Source: Rikenellaceae bacterium
GTDB lineage: Bacteria > Bacteroidota > Bacteroidia > Bacteroidales > Rikenellaceae
Direction of reading: 5' to 3'
Assembly (NCBI GenBank): GCA_902363575.1
Contig: CABJAJ010000001.1
Location: 565,768-629,767 of the forward strand
Length of the DNA stretch: 64,000 nucleotides
Shown here: positions 35,275 to 44,413 of the stretch, piece by piece
Position numbering within the stretch: the first letter of the stretch is position 1
Layout of the letters: every line of letters begins with the position of its first letter
The notes under the pieces: generated by a model
What the model was told of the DNA's origin: nothing
Seen by the model: the letters and a program-made list of their open reading frames with translations, nothing else
Database searches by the model: none
Program-made: the position numbers and the translations under genes

Positions 35275-36282
35275 ATGGGAAAGAAGATAACAGCAGCGAT
35301 TACAGGTGTGGGAGAGTATCTTCCCGATTATCTGCTTACGAACGAAGAGCTCAGCCGGATGGTCGATACCTCCGACGAGTGGATCATGTCGCATATCGGC
35401 GTCAAGACGCGCCATATCCTGCGGGGCGACGGCATCGGCACCTCCTACATGGGTGCTCGGGCCATCATCAACCTGCTCGACAAGACCGGCATCGACCCCA
35501 TGGAGGTCGATCTGGTGATCTGCGCCACCGTCACCCCCGATATGTTCTTCCCCTCGACGGGCAACCTGATCGCCGACCAGGCCGGCTGCAAGAATGCGTT
35601 CGCCTACGACGTGTCGGCAGCCTGCAGCGGTTTTCTGTTCGCACTTACCACCGGCACTAAATTCATCGAAACGGGCGCCTGCAAAAAGGTGATCGTCGTG
35701 GGGGCCGACAAGATGTCCTCGATCGTCGATTACACCGACCGCTCGACCTGTCCGATCTTCGGCGACGGAGCCGCGGCGGTGATGCTCGAACCCAACGACG
35801 AAGGTTACGGCGTCATCGACGAAATCCTCCATTCGGACGGCTCCGGCGAGTTGCAGCTCTACATGAAGGCGGGCGGCTCGCGTTATCCCGCGTCGGAAGA
35901 GACGGTTAAAAACAACTGGCATACGATCACCTGGGACGGGCCCGCCGTATTCAAGGCCGCCGTCTCGAAGATGGCCGACGTATCGTGCGAAATCATGGAG
36001 CGCCACGGCCTCACCTCCGACGATGTGCGCTACCTGGTGCCGCATCAGGCGAACCTGCGCATCATCGATGCCACGGCCCGCCGCATGGGGCTCACCAAAG
36101 ACAAGTGCATGATTAACATCGACCGCAACGGCAACACGACGGCGGCTACGATTCCCTCGTGCCTTTACGACTACGAGAAGGAGTTGCGTCGGGGCGACAA
36201 CCTGATCCTTTCGGCTTTCGGCGGAGGATATACCTGGGGCGCCATCTACGTCAAGTGGGCTTACGACGGCGACAAGGCGTAG
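35275..36282 (+). CDS. fabH: 3-oxoacyl-ACP synthase III
   Basis: The 335-residue protein has the catalytic Cys117 in DVSAACSGFLFAL. The His lies in LVPHQANLRIID and the Asn in NIDRNGNTTAATIP. It starts fatty acid elongation from acetyl- or branched acyl-CoA. It is the last gene of the DUF177-rpmF-plsX-fabH operon. Confidence 0.97.
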   Translation: MGKKITAAITGVGEYLPDYLLTNEELSRMVDTSDEWIMSHIGVKTRHILRGDGIGTSYMGARAIINLLDKTGIDPMEVDLVICATVTPDMFFPSTGNLIADQAGCKNAFAYDVSAACSGFLFALTTGTKFIETGACKKVIVVGADKMSSIVDYTDRSTCPIFGDGAAAVMLEPNDEGYGVIDEILHSDGSGELQLYMKAGGSRYPASEETVKNNWHTITWDGPAVFKAAVSKMADVSCEIMERHGLTSDDVRYLVPHQANLRIIDATARRMGLTKDKCMINIDRNGNTTAATIPSCLYDYEKELRRGDNLILSAFGGGYTWGAIYVKWAYDGDKA

Positions 36283-36301
36283 CGGCTGTCGGTATCGAAC
36301 G

Positions 36302-36330
36302 AATACCCGACTCCGGCCGGGTATTTTTTT
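36302..36330 (+). terminator. fabH terminator
   Basis: AATACCCG (36302-36309) pairs with CGGGTATT (36318-36325), followed by T up to 36330. It is 19 bp after the fabH stop. Confidence 0.85.
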
Positions 36331-36363
36331 GTCGTATAACGAAGTTCAACAAAATCCCGCATC

Positions 36364-37346
36364 ATGGCAAATCGTTTAAACAGGCTGCTGCACGGTAAAA
36401 ACAGCAAACTGTGCTATTACCTGCGCAGTTTCCTGCGGTATATCTTTCCCCGACGGCTGTTGCAGGCGCGCCTCGACAGGGTGCTTGCACGGCTCGATCG
36501 CCGGCCGGACAGGGAGTATATCCTCGACCGGGTCGCTTACTATAATAAGCTGACTCCGGCCTTCCAGATTCCCCCCCCCACGGCCTGTGGCCGTTAGGCG
36601 CGCATCGTTACCGCAAGGGGGTGAAGAGCGTCTATTTTTTCGACACCTACGAATTTACCCGCTGGTTCGACGACAGACTGCTGTGGGACTATGTCCCGGG
36701 TGACAACACGACCGTACCCGACCGGCCCTGCATCGGGAAGAGCCGTCCCATAGCGGGGGACAACGCCAACCTCGTCCTGCTCAATCTGGACAAGGTGCGG
36801 CACTTCGTCTTCCTGAAGGACGACATCCCGTTCCGCGCCAAGCGGGACAAGGCGATCTTCCAGCTCGACATCAACTATAAGCCCCACCGCAGGCGCTTTA
36901 TGGAGCGTTATTTCGGCTCCCCGATCTGCGATGCGGGCATCATCGCTCCCCGTCCCGAATACCCGTCCGAGTGGACGAAGCCCCGGATCGGGCTTTACGA
37001 CCACCTGAGCTATAAATTTATCCTGGCCATCGAGGGAAACGACGTGGCGACCAACCTCAAATGGATCATGTCCTCCAACTCGGTCGCCGTCATGCCGCGC
37101 CCGACCTACGAGACCTGGTTCATGGAGGGGCGGCTTATCCCCGACTACCACTACATCGAAATCAAGGCGGATTACTCCGACCTCGAAGAGCGGCTGCATT
37201 ACTATATCGCCCATCCCGAACGGGCCGAGACGATCATCGCAAACGCCCACCGGTATGTCCGGCAGTTCCGCGACCGCAAGCGCGAAAAGCTGATCGCGCT
37301 GCTGGTGCTGGATCGTTATTTCCGCTGCACGGGACAACGCCGCTGA
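36364..37346 (+). pseudogene. Glycosyltransferase family 90 (LPS/glycan-type), frame broken at a C9 tract; possibly phase-variable
   Basis: Two frames carry one protein. Codons from 36364 give a basic N-terminus ending at a TAG at 36595 shortly after nine C (36571-36579). The other frame continues from the tract with GAHRYRKGVKSVYFFDTYEF, then CIGKSRPI, VRHFVFLKDD, FILAIEGNDVATNLKWIM and MPRPTYETWFMEGRL, all GT90 hallmarks. Ten or seven C would join them into a protein of about 327 or 326 residues. GT90 enzymes add sugars (xylose, glucose) to LPS or capsule glycans. As read, the gene is off. A sequencing error is the alternative. Confidence 0.82.
36571..36579 (+). repeat. C9 homopolymer tract in GT90 gene
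   Basis: Nine consecutive C, about 70 codons into the coding sequence. Adding one or removing two C restores the frame, the classic arrangement of a slipped-strand phase switch. Confidence 0.95.
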
Positions 37347-37535
37347 CCCGTACGTCCGTGCGTCGTCCATGTCGTCTGTGTGTCGCATGCGTCGCCGCTC
37401 CGACCGCTGCGCCGGGCGGGGTGAGCCGATCCGCGCAGAGGCGTACCGTGCCGGTTTGTGCGCACGGAATACCCGTTTCGGTTCCGCCGCATAATTTAAT
37501 CGGGTTTTCCGATGCGCGGAAACCGAAGTTTTGGT

Positions 37536-37543
37536 TATCTTTG
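37536..37543 (+). promoter_or_regulatory. Candidate -7 element of ferritin gene
   Basis: TATCTTTG matches TAnnTTTG, 39 bp before the ATG at 37583. No -33 box at the right spacing. The preceding 190 bp of the 236-bp gap show nothing else. Confidence 0.55.
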
Positions 37544-37582
37544 CCGGAAGAGAATAAACCCTTTATCAAATTGATTCATACT

Positions 37583-38104
37583 ATGCTCAGCCAAAAATTA
37601 CTCGAAGCGCTCAATGCGCAGGTCAATGCCGAATTCTGGTCGGCCTACCTCTACCTCTCCATGTCGGTCGATGCCGCAGCCAAAGGATACAAGGGCGTCG
37701 CCAACTGGTTTGCCGTGCAGTTCCGCGAGGAGCAGGACCATGCGCAAATTCTGATGAACTACATCCTCTCGCGCGGCGCCGAGGTCAGGCTGGCCCCGAT
37801 CGCCGAGGTGCGCACCTCATGGGGGTCGCCGCTGGAGATGTTCCGCGACACGCTCGAACACGAGCGCGAGGTGACCGCCATGATTAACAACCTCTGCCGC
37901 ATCGCGGCCGACGACCGCGACTTCGCCTCGTCCAACATGCTCGTCTGGTTCGTCGATGAGCAGGTCGAGGAGGAGGAGAGCGCCAAAGACCAGATCGACG
38001 CACTGGAACAGGTCGAGGATAACAAGCTCGGCCTCTACATGATCGACAAGGAGCTTGCCGCCCGCACCTACGCGCAGGCCGCGCCCCTGGCCGGTAAAGC
38101 GTAA
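37583..38104 (+). CDS. ftn: Ferritin (bacterial non-haem type)
   Basis: The 173-residue four-helix protein has ferroxidase ligands in LNAQVNAEFWSAYLYLSM (Glu), QFREEQDHAQILMNYI (EExxH) and VDEQVEEEESAKDQI (the C-helix Glu/Gln set). It stores iron and limits oxidative damage. ATG at 37583 fits the MLSQKLLEALNAQ start of Ftn proteins. The longer upstream frame runs back into the GT90 gene and is not real. Confidence 0.96.
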   Translation: MLSQKLLEALNAQVNAEFWSAYLYLSMSVDAAAKGYKGVANWFAVQFREEQDHAQILMNYILSRGAEVRLAPIAEVRTSWGSPLEMFRDTLEHEREVTAMINNLCRIAADDRDFASSNMLVWFVDEQVEEEESAKDQIDALEQVEDNKLGLYMIDKELAARTYAQAAPLAGKA

Positions 38105-38480
38105 CGGGCCCCGTGCAGCTGAAGGCGGACGTGCGGCATTGGCCCGTATCCGCGATGCGGCTGCGTCCGTGCGATCCCTTGCCGGCAAAGCGGAGAGCCG
38201 CGAAGCGTTTTTGCGGACAGACCGCTGCCGTCGTTCCTAAGTTTCGGACACGGGGCATGCCTCGGGTGTCCCCCGTGCCGGTTTGATTCCGCTGCCCGGT
38301 CGAAACCTTCCGGTGCTCACTGTGCCGATTCCCGGTATTTTTGAGCAGGCTCGCTGCGCCGAAGGCCGTAGGCCATCGTGTGGTTTTGGCGTTCCGGATG
38401 CGGATTGCCTGTCGTTTAGGTACCAACTTTGCATGGAACCTCGCAGTTGCATACTTTAAAATTTAAAAATTGAAAGGATT
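38105..38480 (+). other. Intergenic region, ferritin to PepSY-like gene
   Basis: The region is 376 bp with no credible gene. It contains an imperfect hairpin CACGGGG (38249-38255) with CCCCGTG (38271-38277) but no T-run. Close to the next gene it has CAACTTTG (38424-38431), one base off TAnnTTTG. Otherwise nothing recognised. Confidence 0.5.
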
Positions 38481-38915
38481 ATGAAAAAATTATTCGTGCT
38501 GGTCGCCGCTCTTGCGGCGATGACGACCGGAGCGCTGGCGGCTGACGACACGCCGGTTCAGGTGGCCCAGATGCCCAACATGGCGCAGGAGTTCATCGGA
38601 CAGCATTTCGGGGATGTGCAGGTCTCCTATGCCACGATGGACGACGGCCTACGCAAAAGTTACGACGTGGTGCTGGTCAATGGCACCAAGATCGAGTTCG
38701 ACGGCAACGGGAACTGGACGGAGGTGGACTGCAAACATGGCGTGGTGCCGGAGGCGATCGTCCCCGCACAAATCCGCAAATATGTGGCGGACAACCATCC
38801 CGGACAGCGGATCGAGCAGATCGAGCGCGGTGCCCGCGGTTGGGAAGTGGGCCTGGGCAACGGCCTCGACCTGAAGTTCAACAAGAGCTTCCGCCTGATG
38901 GATCTCGACGACTGA
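38481..38915 (+). CDS. Secreted PepSY-like protein
   Basis: The 144-residue protein has a signal peptide (MKKLFVLVAALAAMTTGALA). The mature part has two PepSY-like units: PNMAQEFIGQHFGDVQVSYA with VNGTKIEFDGNGNWTEVDC, then PAQIRKYVADNHPGQRIEQI with GNGLDLKFNKSFRLMDL. This is the Bacteroidetes 'PepSY-like' family of periplasmic proteins without a known activity. It has its own terminator and a related neighbour at 39114. Confidence 0.88.
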   Translation: MKKLFVLVAALAAMTTGALAADDTPVQVAQMPNMAQEFIGQHFGDVQVSYATMDDGLRKSYDVVLVNGTKIEFDGNGNWTEVDCKHGVVPEAIVPAQIRKYVADNHPGQRIEQIERGARGWEVGLGNGLDLKFNKSFRLMDLDD

Positions 38916-38938
38916 TCGTGCGGCGACTCCGCAGAGAG

Positions 38939-38970
38939 CGTCCCGGCTGCAAAAGCCGGGACGTTTTTTT
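38939..38970 (+). terminator. Terminator after PepSY-like gene
   Basis: CGTCCCGGCT (38939-38948) pairs with AGCCGGGACG (38954-38963), followed by seven T. It is 24 bp after the stop. Confidence 0.92.
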
Positions 38971-39113
38971 GCGCTTTCCGTGCCGTTTCGCATCCTTTTT
39001 CGGGAGTTTGCCATGTGCCCGGGACAGTTTGGCATGTAAATTTCTGTGTGTCGTACGATCTTTGCATCGAACGATTGGAATGCAAATTTTCTTAAACCAA
39101 AAAGTTATATGCT

Positions 39114-39671
39114 ATGAAAAGAATCTTACTCGTAACAGGTGTCCTTCTGGCGGCTTTGGCGATCGTGTCGTGCTCGAACCGCAACAACCGCAGAGACAAC
39201 AACGGCCCGATGCGGATGGAGCAGCTTCCCGCCACGGCCCAGACCTTCGTGAAGTCGCATTTCGGGGGCGTGACCGTCTCCGACATCAAGGACGAACGCG
39301 GCAAGGGCGGCAGGGAGTATGTGGTGAACTTCTCCAACGGCTGGACCGCCGAATTCGACCGCCGCGGCGAATGGCGCATGGTCGATTGCAAGAACAACGC
39401 CGTGCCCGAGGGCGTGATCCCCGTGCAGATCAAGGACTATGTGATGAAGAACTATCCCCAGCAGCGCGTCACGATGATCGACCGCACCAAGGGCGACAGC
39501 AAGAGCGACTACGACGTGAAGCTCGACAATGGCGTGAAACTGCGCTTCAATAAGAATTTCGACCTGTTGAGCGACAACGGCAACAGCGTGCGCGACAACC
39601 GCACCAACGAGGGCAACGTGAACAACAACACGGTCAATCCGAATATCAACACCCGCACGAACAAGAATTGA
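39114..39671 (+). CDS. PepSY-like lipoprotein
   Basis: The 185-residue protein has a lipoprotein signal (MKRILLVTGVLLAALAIVSC). Two PepSY-like units follow: LPATAQTFVKSHFGGVTVSD with FSNGWTAEFDRRGEWRMVDC, then IPVQIKDYVMKNYPQQRVTM and its strand pair. An Asn/Thr-rich tail ends the protein. It is clearly a paralogue of the previous gene but membrane-anchored. The promoter is unclear: GATCTTTG (39057-39064) is near-consensus. Confidence 0.88.
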   Translation: MKRILLVTGVLLAALAIVSCSNRNNRRDNNGPMRMEQLPATAQTFVKSHFGGVTVSDIKDERGKGGREYVVNFSNGWTAEFDRRGEWRMVDCKNNAVPEGVIPVQIKDYVMKNYPQQRVTMIDRTKGDSKSDYDVKLDNGVKLRFNKNFDLLSDNGNSVRDNRTNEGNVNNNTVNPNINTRTNKN

Positions 39672-39692
39672 GCGGTCCCTGTATCCGTGAGT

Positions 39693-39722
39693 CCGGACTG
39701 GTTCGCCAGTCCGGTTTTTTTA
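39693..39722 (+). terminator. Terminator with TTCG tetraloop
   Basis: CCGGACTGG (39693-39701) and CCAGTCCGG (39706-39714) enclose TTCG, followed by eight T. It ends the PepSY-like lipoprotein transcript. Confidence 0.93.
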
Positions 39723-39815
39723 TTCCTCGCGCTGCCGGTTCAGACCGATGACTGCGGCAGTCTGTGCGTGTCGGGCGTAGCAGCGAGGCGGTTTTTGCGG
39801 ACGTCGGTTTCGGCC

Positions 39816-40268
39816 TTACTCCAGTTCGATTCGCATGCGTACCATGTGACGCAGTTGGATGCCGTTTTCCGTGATCGGCACGGGGTAGAAGCGGGTGAAG
39901 TAGTCGGGATCGATGCCGACGATACGCAGGCCGCATTTTTCGTAGAGGGCGATCTGCCCGATTCCGGCGTCGCCGGTGCCCAGTTCGAGCCGCCTGAAAC
40001 CGCTCTCGCGAGCCGTCCGGATCGCATGCCCGACCAGTCGGCGGCCGATGCCGCGCCCCTGCCAGGCTTTATGCACGGCCAGGCTGACCAGCTCCGCCGT
40101 GAACGGACGGGTGTGCAGCAACAGGTATTGGCCGACAATCTGCGTGCCGATGCGGGCCTTGTAACAGATGCTCCGACCGACATAATCGGCGACGGAAGCC
40201 TCCGATTCGTCGGCGAGCCGCAGCAGGTCGCGGTCGGGGTGGTCGGTGCGGGAGATGGTCGCTTCCAT
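39816..40268 (-). CDS. GNAT-family N-acetyltransferase
   Basis: The 150-residue protein has the acetyl-CoA motif A in LAVHKAWQGRGIGRRLVGHA and a following LELGTGDAGIGQIALYEKCG. Its substrate is unknown, and nearby genes give no hint. A TATCTTTG element with a TTG 20 bp upstream lies just before the ATG. Confidence 0.92.
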   Translation of the reverse strand: MEATISRTDHPDRDLLRLADESEASVADYVGRSICYKARIGTQIVGQYLLLHTRPFTAELVSLAVHKAWQGRGIGRRLVGHAIRTARESGFRRLELGTGDAGIGQIALYEKCGLRIVGIDPDYFTRFYPVPITENGIQLRHMVRMRIELE

Positions 40269-40284
40269 AAGCGGATGTTTTCGG

Positions 40285-40315
40285 CAAAGATAGTACGGAC
40301 CGTGCGCAAAAGCAA
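40285..40315 (-). promoter_or_regulatory. Promoter of the GNAT gene
   Basis: The minus strand reads TTG (40313-40315), a 20-bp spacer and TATCTTTG (40285-40292). It is 17 bp before the ATG at 40268. Confidence 0.7.
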
Positions 40316-40413
40316 CCGTGTTATCGGGTTGTTTTGCCGATAGGGTGACATCGTCATCGGAACGACGGGATCAAAAAGGTTCCCGCCGCTGCCTGCATGC
40401 GGTAATACGGGGG

Positions 40414-41550
40414 TTACGCCGGATCGCCGGCCTGCGCATCTGCGCGGGGATCGAACAGCCGCGTCTTTTTCACGGCCTCGATGTCGGGCGTGCCGGCAAG
40501 CTGCATGACCATTTCGAGTTCGTGACGGAAAAACTCGAAGACCGAGCGAACCCCCATCCAACCCCCGAGAGCCAGTCCGTAGATCGCCGGGCGGCCGATG
40601 GCCACCACGTCGGCGCCCGAGGCCAAAGCCTTGAAGATATGCTGTCCGCGCCGGATGCCGCTGTCGAAAATCACCGGCACCCGGCCGTTTACGGCGCGTG
40701 CGACCGCGGGCAGCGCCTCGAACGACCCGGGGCCGCCGTCGAGCTGGCGGCCGCCGTGGTTGGAGACCTGCACGCCCGCGGCTCCGGCGTCGATGGCTCG
40801 CAGGGCGTCTTCGGGCGCCTGAATACCCTTGACGATAACCGGCAGCCGCGTGTATGCGGCGATCCGTTCCACCTCCGCCGGTCCGATCTGCTGCATGGCG
40901 TCGGCGTAAATCTGCTCGATGGAGCGACCCTGACCGCTCCCGTACTGTTCGAGGTTGGCCATTTTGAGCGGAAAGACGAAGCGGTTGCGCAGGTCCGCCT
41001 CGCGGTTGCCCCCGACGGTGGCGTCGGCCGTGAGGACGACGGCCCGGTAGCCGCCTGCGAGTGCCTGATCGAGCAGGTGGCGGTTGAAGCCGGCGTCCTT
41101 GCTGGGGTAGAACTGGAACCATTGGGACGCTCCGTTGCCTGCCAGCGCGATCTCCTCGAGGGTCATCCCCGCATAGGTGCTCACGCACATGATCGTCCCG
41201 GCCTCCGCCGTGCCGCGTGCCGTCCCGGCTTCGGCCGAGACGTGGGCGAGGCCTTGTGCGGCGACGGGGGCCATGATGATCGGGAAGGGAAGATCGATCC
41301 CCAGAATGCGGCACTTCGTATCGGGCTTTGCGAGCGAGGCCAGCACGCGCGGCAGGATCGGCCGCTCCTCGAAGCAGGCGGTGTTGCGCCGCATCGTCCA
41401 CTCGTCGCCCGCCCCGCCCCGGATATAGCCCATGGCGCCCTTCCCGATCACCCGCGCCGCTTCGCGTTCCAGCTCCGTGAGGTCGATGATCCGCAGTTCG
41501 CGGACCAGGTCGTTGGCAAGATAATCGCCTTTCATGTCGTCAATTTTCAT
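40414..41550 (-). CDS. FMN-dependent alpha-hydroxy-acid oxidase/dehydrogenase
   Basis: The 378-residue TIM-barrel protein has the family active-site block VSNHGGRQLDGGPGSFEALP (His-Gly-Gly-Arg-Gln). It also has the FMN phosphate site FDSGIRRGQHIFKALASGAD, PIIMAPVAAQGLAH near the N-terminus, and QFYPSKDAGFNRHLLDQAL. It resembles lactate oxidase or glycolate-type enzymes that oxidise L-2-hydroxy acids. I prefer ATG 41550 (MKIDDMKGD); 41535 also fits. It is not coupled to a neighbour. Confidence 0.9.
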   Translation of the reverse strand: MKIDDMKGDYLANDLVRELRIIDLTELEREAARVIGKGAMGYIRGGAGDEWTMRRNTACFEERPILPRVLASLAKPDTKCRILGIDLPFPIIMAPVAAQGLAHVSAEAGTARGTAEAGTIMCVSTYAGMTLEEIALAGNGASQWFQFYPSKDAGFNRHLLDQALAGGYRAVVLTADATVGGNREADLRNRFVFPLKMANLEQYGSGQGRSIEQIYADAMQQIGPAEVERIAAYTRLPVIVKGIQAPEDALRAIDAGAAGVQVSNHGGRQLDGGPGSFEALPAVARAVNGRVPVIFDSGIRRGQHIFKALASGADVVAIGRPAIYGLALGGWMGVRSVFEFFRHELEMVMQLAGTPDIEAVKKTRLFDPRADAQAGDPA

Positions 41551-41694
41551 TTTCTGCCGTGAGCTCCAACAACTGTGCCTGCCTGCTGCTTCGGTCGCGT
41601 CCGGCGGCGGCATGTGCGGGCCTTTTCCGTGCCTCCGCCCGAAGACGCCGCGGCCGGCGAATCTGACGGTGTCCGCTATCGATTCCCCGCAGCG

Positions 41695-42756
41695 TCAGGA
41701 CGCCGGCTCCTCCTTTTTCGGGTCGGGGACGAAGAGGAGCTTGTCGGAGGTGCCGTCGAGGTACTTGCGTTTGAAAATATCGACGCAGAAGATGAAGATC
41801 GCGAGCATCAGCGGCCCGAAGATCACGCCCATGAAACCGAAGAGCGCCAGTCCGATGATGACCCCGAAGATCGTGACGAGGGGATGGGTGTCGGCCATCT
41901 TTTTCTGCATCATGAAGCGCACGACGTTGTCCACGTGCGTAATGACGATCGTTCCGTAGAGCGTCAGCCCGATGGCGTTGCCCCAGCCCCCCGAGAGGGC
42001 CAGATAGACGGACAGGGGCACCCAGATGAGCGCCGTACCCACGATGGGGATGATCGTGGCAAAGCAGGTCAGCACGCCCCAGAACAGGGCGCTCGGCACC
42101 CCGAAGATGACGTAGGAGATGTAGGCCACGATGCCCTGGATGATGGCCAGCAGCGGGATGCCGATGGCGTTCGAGCGGACGATCATGTGCACTTCGCGCA
42201 TCACGCTGCGCGAGGTGGAGTGGTTGAAGGGGAGCAGGTCGCGGAAATAGTCCTCCATGCGGTATCCGCCGATAAGCATGAAATAGAGCACGAACATCAG
42301 CACGATGATGTTGATGCCGAAGCTGAAGATACTTCTGAGCACCCACTGGCCCACTTTGGGGATCAGGCTGATGAGGTAGTTGATGTTGCTCGGTTGCAGG
42401 ATGTCGTATCCCGTGCGGTCGCGGATCAGCTCGGCCACGTGGCGGAACGGGTCGATGATCGACTGGGGTTCGAGCGCGATATGCTGGATTTTGGCCACGA
42501 ACATCCAGACGATGAGCGATATGGGCACCAGAAAGCAGAGAATCGCCTCGACCAGCAGCACCGTGGCGGCCAGGCTGCGCCGCCACTTGCGGCACTGCGT
42601 GAGGTAGTGCATCTGCCGGCGCAGCAGCACGTAGATCGTAGCCGCGCCGAGCAGTCCGCCGATGAAGGGGATGAGCTCGACGAAGATCGTCACCCCCAGC
42701 CCGATGATGAGCACGAACAGCGAGTAGCGCCAGTATTGTTCCTTGATGGTTTTCAT
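41695..42756 (-). CDS. AI-2E family transporter
   Basis: The 353-residue protein has about eight membrane segments. The family tail includes GWGNAIGLTLYGTIVITHVD and HPLVTIFGVIIGLALFGFMG, with GPLMLAIFIFCVDIF. The family includes TqsA-like AI-2 exporters and Na+/H+ antiporters, so the name does not prove a substrate. ATG at 42756 opens a normal-length protein, while the 34 codons before it are polar. Confidence 0.9.
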   Translation of the reverse strand: MKTIKEQYWRYSLFVLIIGLGVTIFVELIPFIGGLLGAATIYVLLRRQMHYLTQCRKWRRSLAATVLLVEAILCFLVPISLIVWMFVAKIQHIALEPQSIIDPFRHVAELIRDRTGYDILQPSNINYLISLIPKVGQWVLRSIFSFGINIIVLMFVLYFMLIGGYRMEDYFRDLLPFNHSTSRSVMREVHMIVRSNAIGIPLLAIIQGIVAYISYVIFGVPSALFWGVLTCFATIIPIVGTALIWVPLSVYLALSGGWGNAIGLTLYGTIVITHVDNVVRFMMQKKMADTHPLVTIFGVIIGLALFGFMGVIFGPLMLAIFIFCVDIFKRKYLDGTSDKLLFVPDPKKEEPAS

Positions 42757-42868
42757 GTTGCACGGGTGCGGCCCCGGTGGTCGTAAACAAGGAGTGTGCC
42801 GGACGCGCGGTTTCGCTTCGCGTAAAAAACGGAGTGATAATTGCGTCGGTCGGGACAAATTTCAAGCG

Positions 42869-44317
42869 ATGGAAAACGGTGTGATGATGCAGTATTTCGA
42901 GTGGAACCTACCCAACGACGGGGCCCTGTGGCGCCGCCTGAAGGGGGATGCGAGCCACTTGCGGCAGGTGGGCGTGACTTCGGTGTGGATTCCGCCCGCC
43001 TACAAAGCCGACGAGCAGCAGGACGAGGGGTATGCGACCTACGACCTCTACGATTTGGGCGAATTCGACCAGAAAGGAACCGTGCGCACTAAGTACGGCA
43101 CCCGGGCGGAGTTGCAGGAGGCGATCGCCGAGCTGCACCGCTGCGGCATCTCGGTCTATCTCGACGCGGTGATGAACCACAAGACCGGAGCCGATTACAC
43201 CGAGCGTTTCACGGTGCGCGAAGTCGATCCCTCCGACCGCGAACACCTGTTGAGCGGCCCCTATGAAATCGAAGGGTGCACGGGATTCGACTTTCCCGGA
43301 CGCGGCGACCGCTATTCCGGATTCAAATGGCACTGGTACCACTTCTCGGGCACCGACCTCAATGCCGCCAACGGTAAGAAAGGCATCTACCTCATCCAGG
43401 GCGAAGGAAAGGCATGGAGCGAGGGGGTGGACGACGAGAACGGCAACTACGACTTCCTGATGTTCAACGACCTGGATTTCGACCATCCCGATGTCGTGGC
43501 CGAAATGGAGCGCTGGGGCGTGTGGGTGGCCCGCGAGCTCGACCTCGACGGCATGCGGCTCGATGCGCTCAAGCATATCGAGGATCGCTTCATCGCCGGG
43601 TTCATGGATGCCGTGCGCCGGGAGCGCGGCGAGGCGTTCTATGCGGTGGGCGAATACTGGAAAGACGGTTTCGAGGCGCTCGAAAAGTACCTCGACGTGG
43701 TCGGCCACAAGGTCAATCTGTTCGACGTGCCGCTGCATTACAAGCTCTTCGAGGCTTCGCAGAAAGGGCGCGATTACGATCTGACTAACCTCCTCGATCA
43801 AACCCTGGTCACCGTCTATCCGACCCTTGCCGTGACATTCGTGGACAACCACGACTCGCAGCGCGGCAGCTCGCTCGAGTCGCAGGTGAAGGCTTGGTTC
43901 AAGCCGCTGGCCTACGGGTTGATTCTGCTGATGAAAGAGGGGTATCCCTGCGTCTTTTTCGGCGACTACTATGGCACGGGCGGGCAGCCTTCGCCCCATC
44001 GGGTGATCCTCGACATCCTGCTCGATGCCCGCCGCCGCTTTGCTCACGGCGAGCAGAAGGAGTATTTCGACCACCCCAACACGGTCGGTTTCACCCGCCT
44101 GGGCGACGGAGAACATCCCGGATCGGGGCTTGCTGCGTTGCTGTCCAACGGCGAGGACGGAGAGAAGCGCATGGAGGTCGGCCAGGCCCATAAGGGCGAA
44201 CAGTGGGTTGAAATCACGGGCAGCTTCCCCGGCGAGCAGATCGCGGTCGGCGACGACGGCCGGGCGATATTCCGGGTTCATGGCGGCAAGCTGGCCGTCT
44301 GGGTGCCCAAAGGGTAG
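42869..44317 (+). CDS. Cytoplasmic alpha-amylase (GH13, AmyA type)
   Basis: The 482-residue protein has no signal peptide. It has GVMMQYFEWNL at the start, the GH13 nucleophile Asp232 (DGMRLDALKH), the acid Glu262 (AVGEYW) and Asp329 (FVDNHDSQ). The domain B calcium region DAVMNHKTGAD is present, and a C-terminal beta domain ends the protein. It hydrolyses internal alpha-1,4-glucans, likely glycogen or imported maltodextrins. The gene is divergent from the AI-2E transporter gene. Confidence 0.95.
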   Translation: MENGVMMQYFEWNLPNDGALWRRLKGDASHLRQVGVTSVWIPPAYKADEQQDEGYATYDLYDLGEFDQKGTVRTKYGTRAELQEAIAELHRCGISVYLDAVMNHKTGADYTERFTVREVDPSDREHLLSGPYEIEGCTGFDFPGRGDRYSGFKWHWYHFSGTDLNAANGKKGIYLIQGEGKAWSEGVDDENGNYDFLMFNDLDFDHPDVVAEMERWGVWVARELDLDGMRLDALKHIEDRFIAGFMDAVRRERGEAFYAVGEYWKDGFEALEKYLDVVGHKVNLFDVPLHYKLFEASQKGRDYDLTNLLDQTLVTVYPTLAVTFVDNHDSQRGSSLESQVKAWFKPLAYGLILLMKEGYPCVFFGDYYGTGGQPSPHRVILDILLDARRRFAHGEQKEYFDHPNTVGFTRLGDGEHPGSGLAALLSNGEDGEKRMEVGQAHKGEQWVEITGSFPGEQIAVGDDGRAIFRVHGGKLAVWVPKG

Positions 44318-44413
44318 CGGTGGGACGGCTGCCCGGCTTCCGGCCGGCCGGCCCGGGTCGGCAGGTTGTGCGCGCAGCGGACTCAGCCCCGCTCCGCGCT
44401 GCATCCGGTCGGT

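Noticed and set aside
36621..37346. Separate short gene starting at GTG 36621
   Set aside because: The frame is open upstream to the C9 tract and the encoded residues there continue the GT90 pattern, so it is the second part of a broken gene.
37061..37582. N-terminal extension of ferritin
   Set aside because: The frame runs through the GT90 gene in an alternative frame; ferritins start at MLSQ-like positions.
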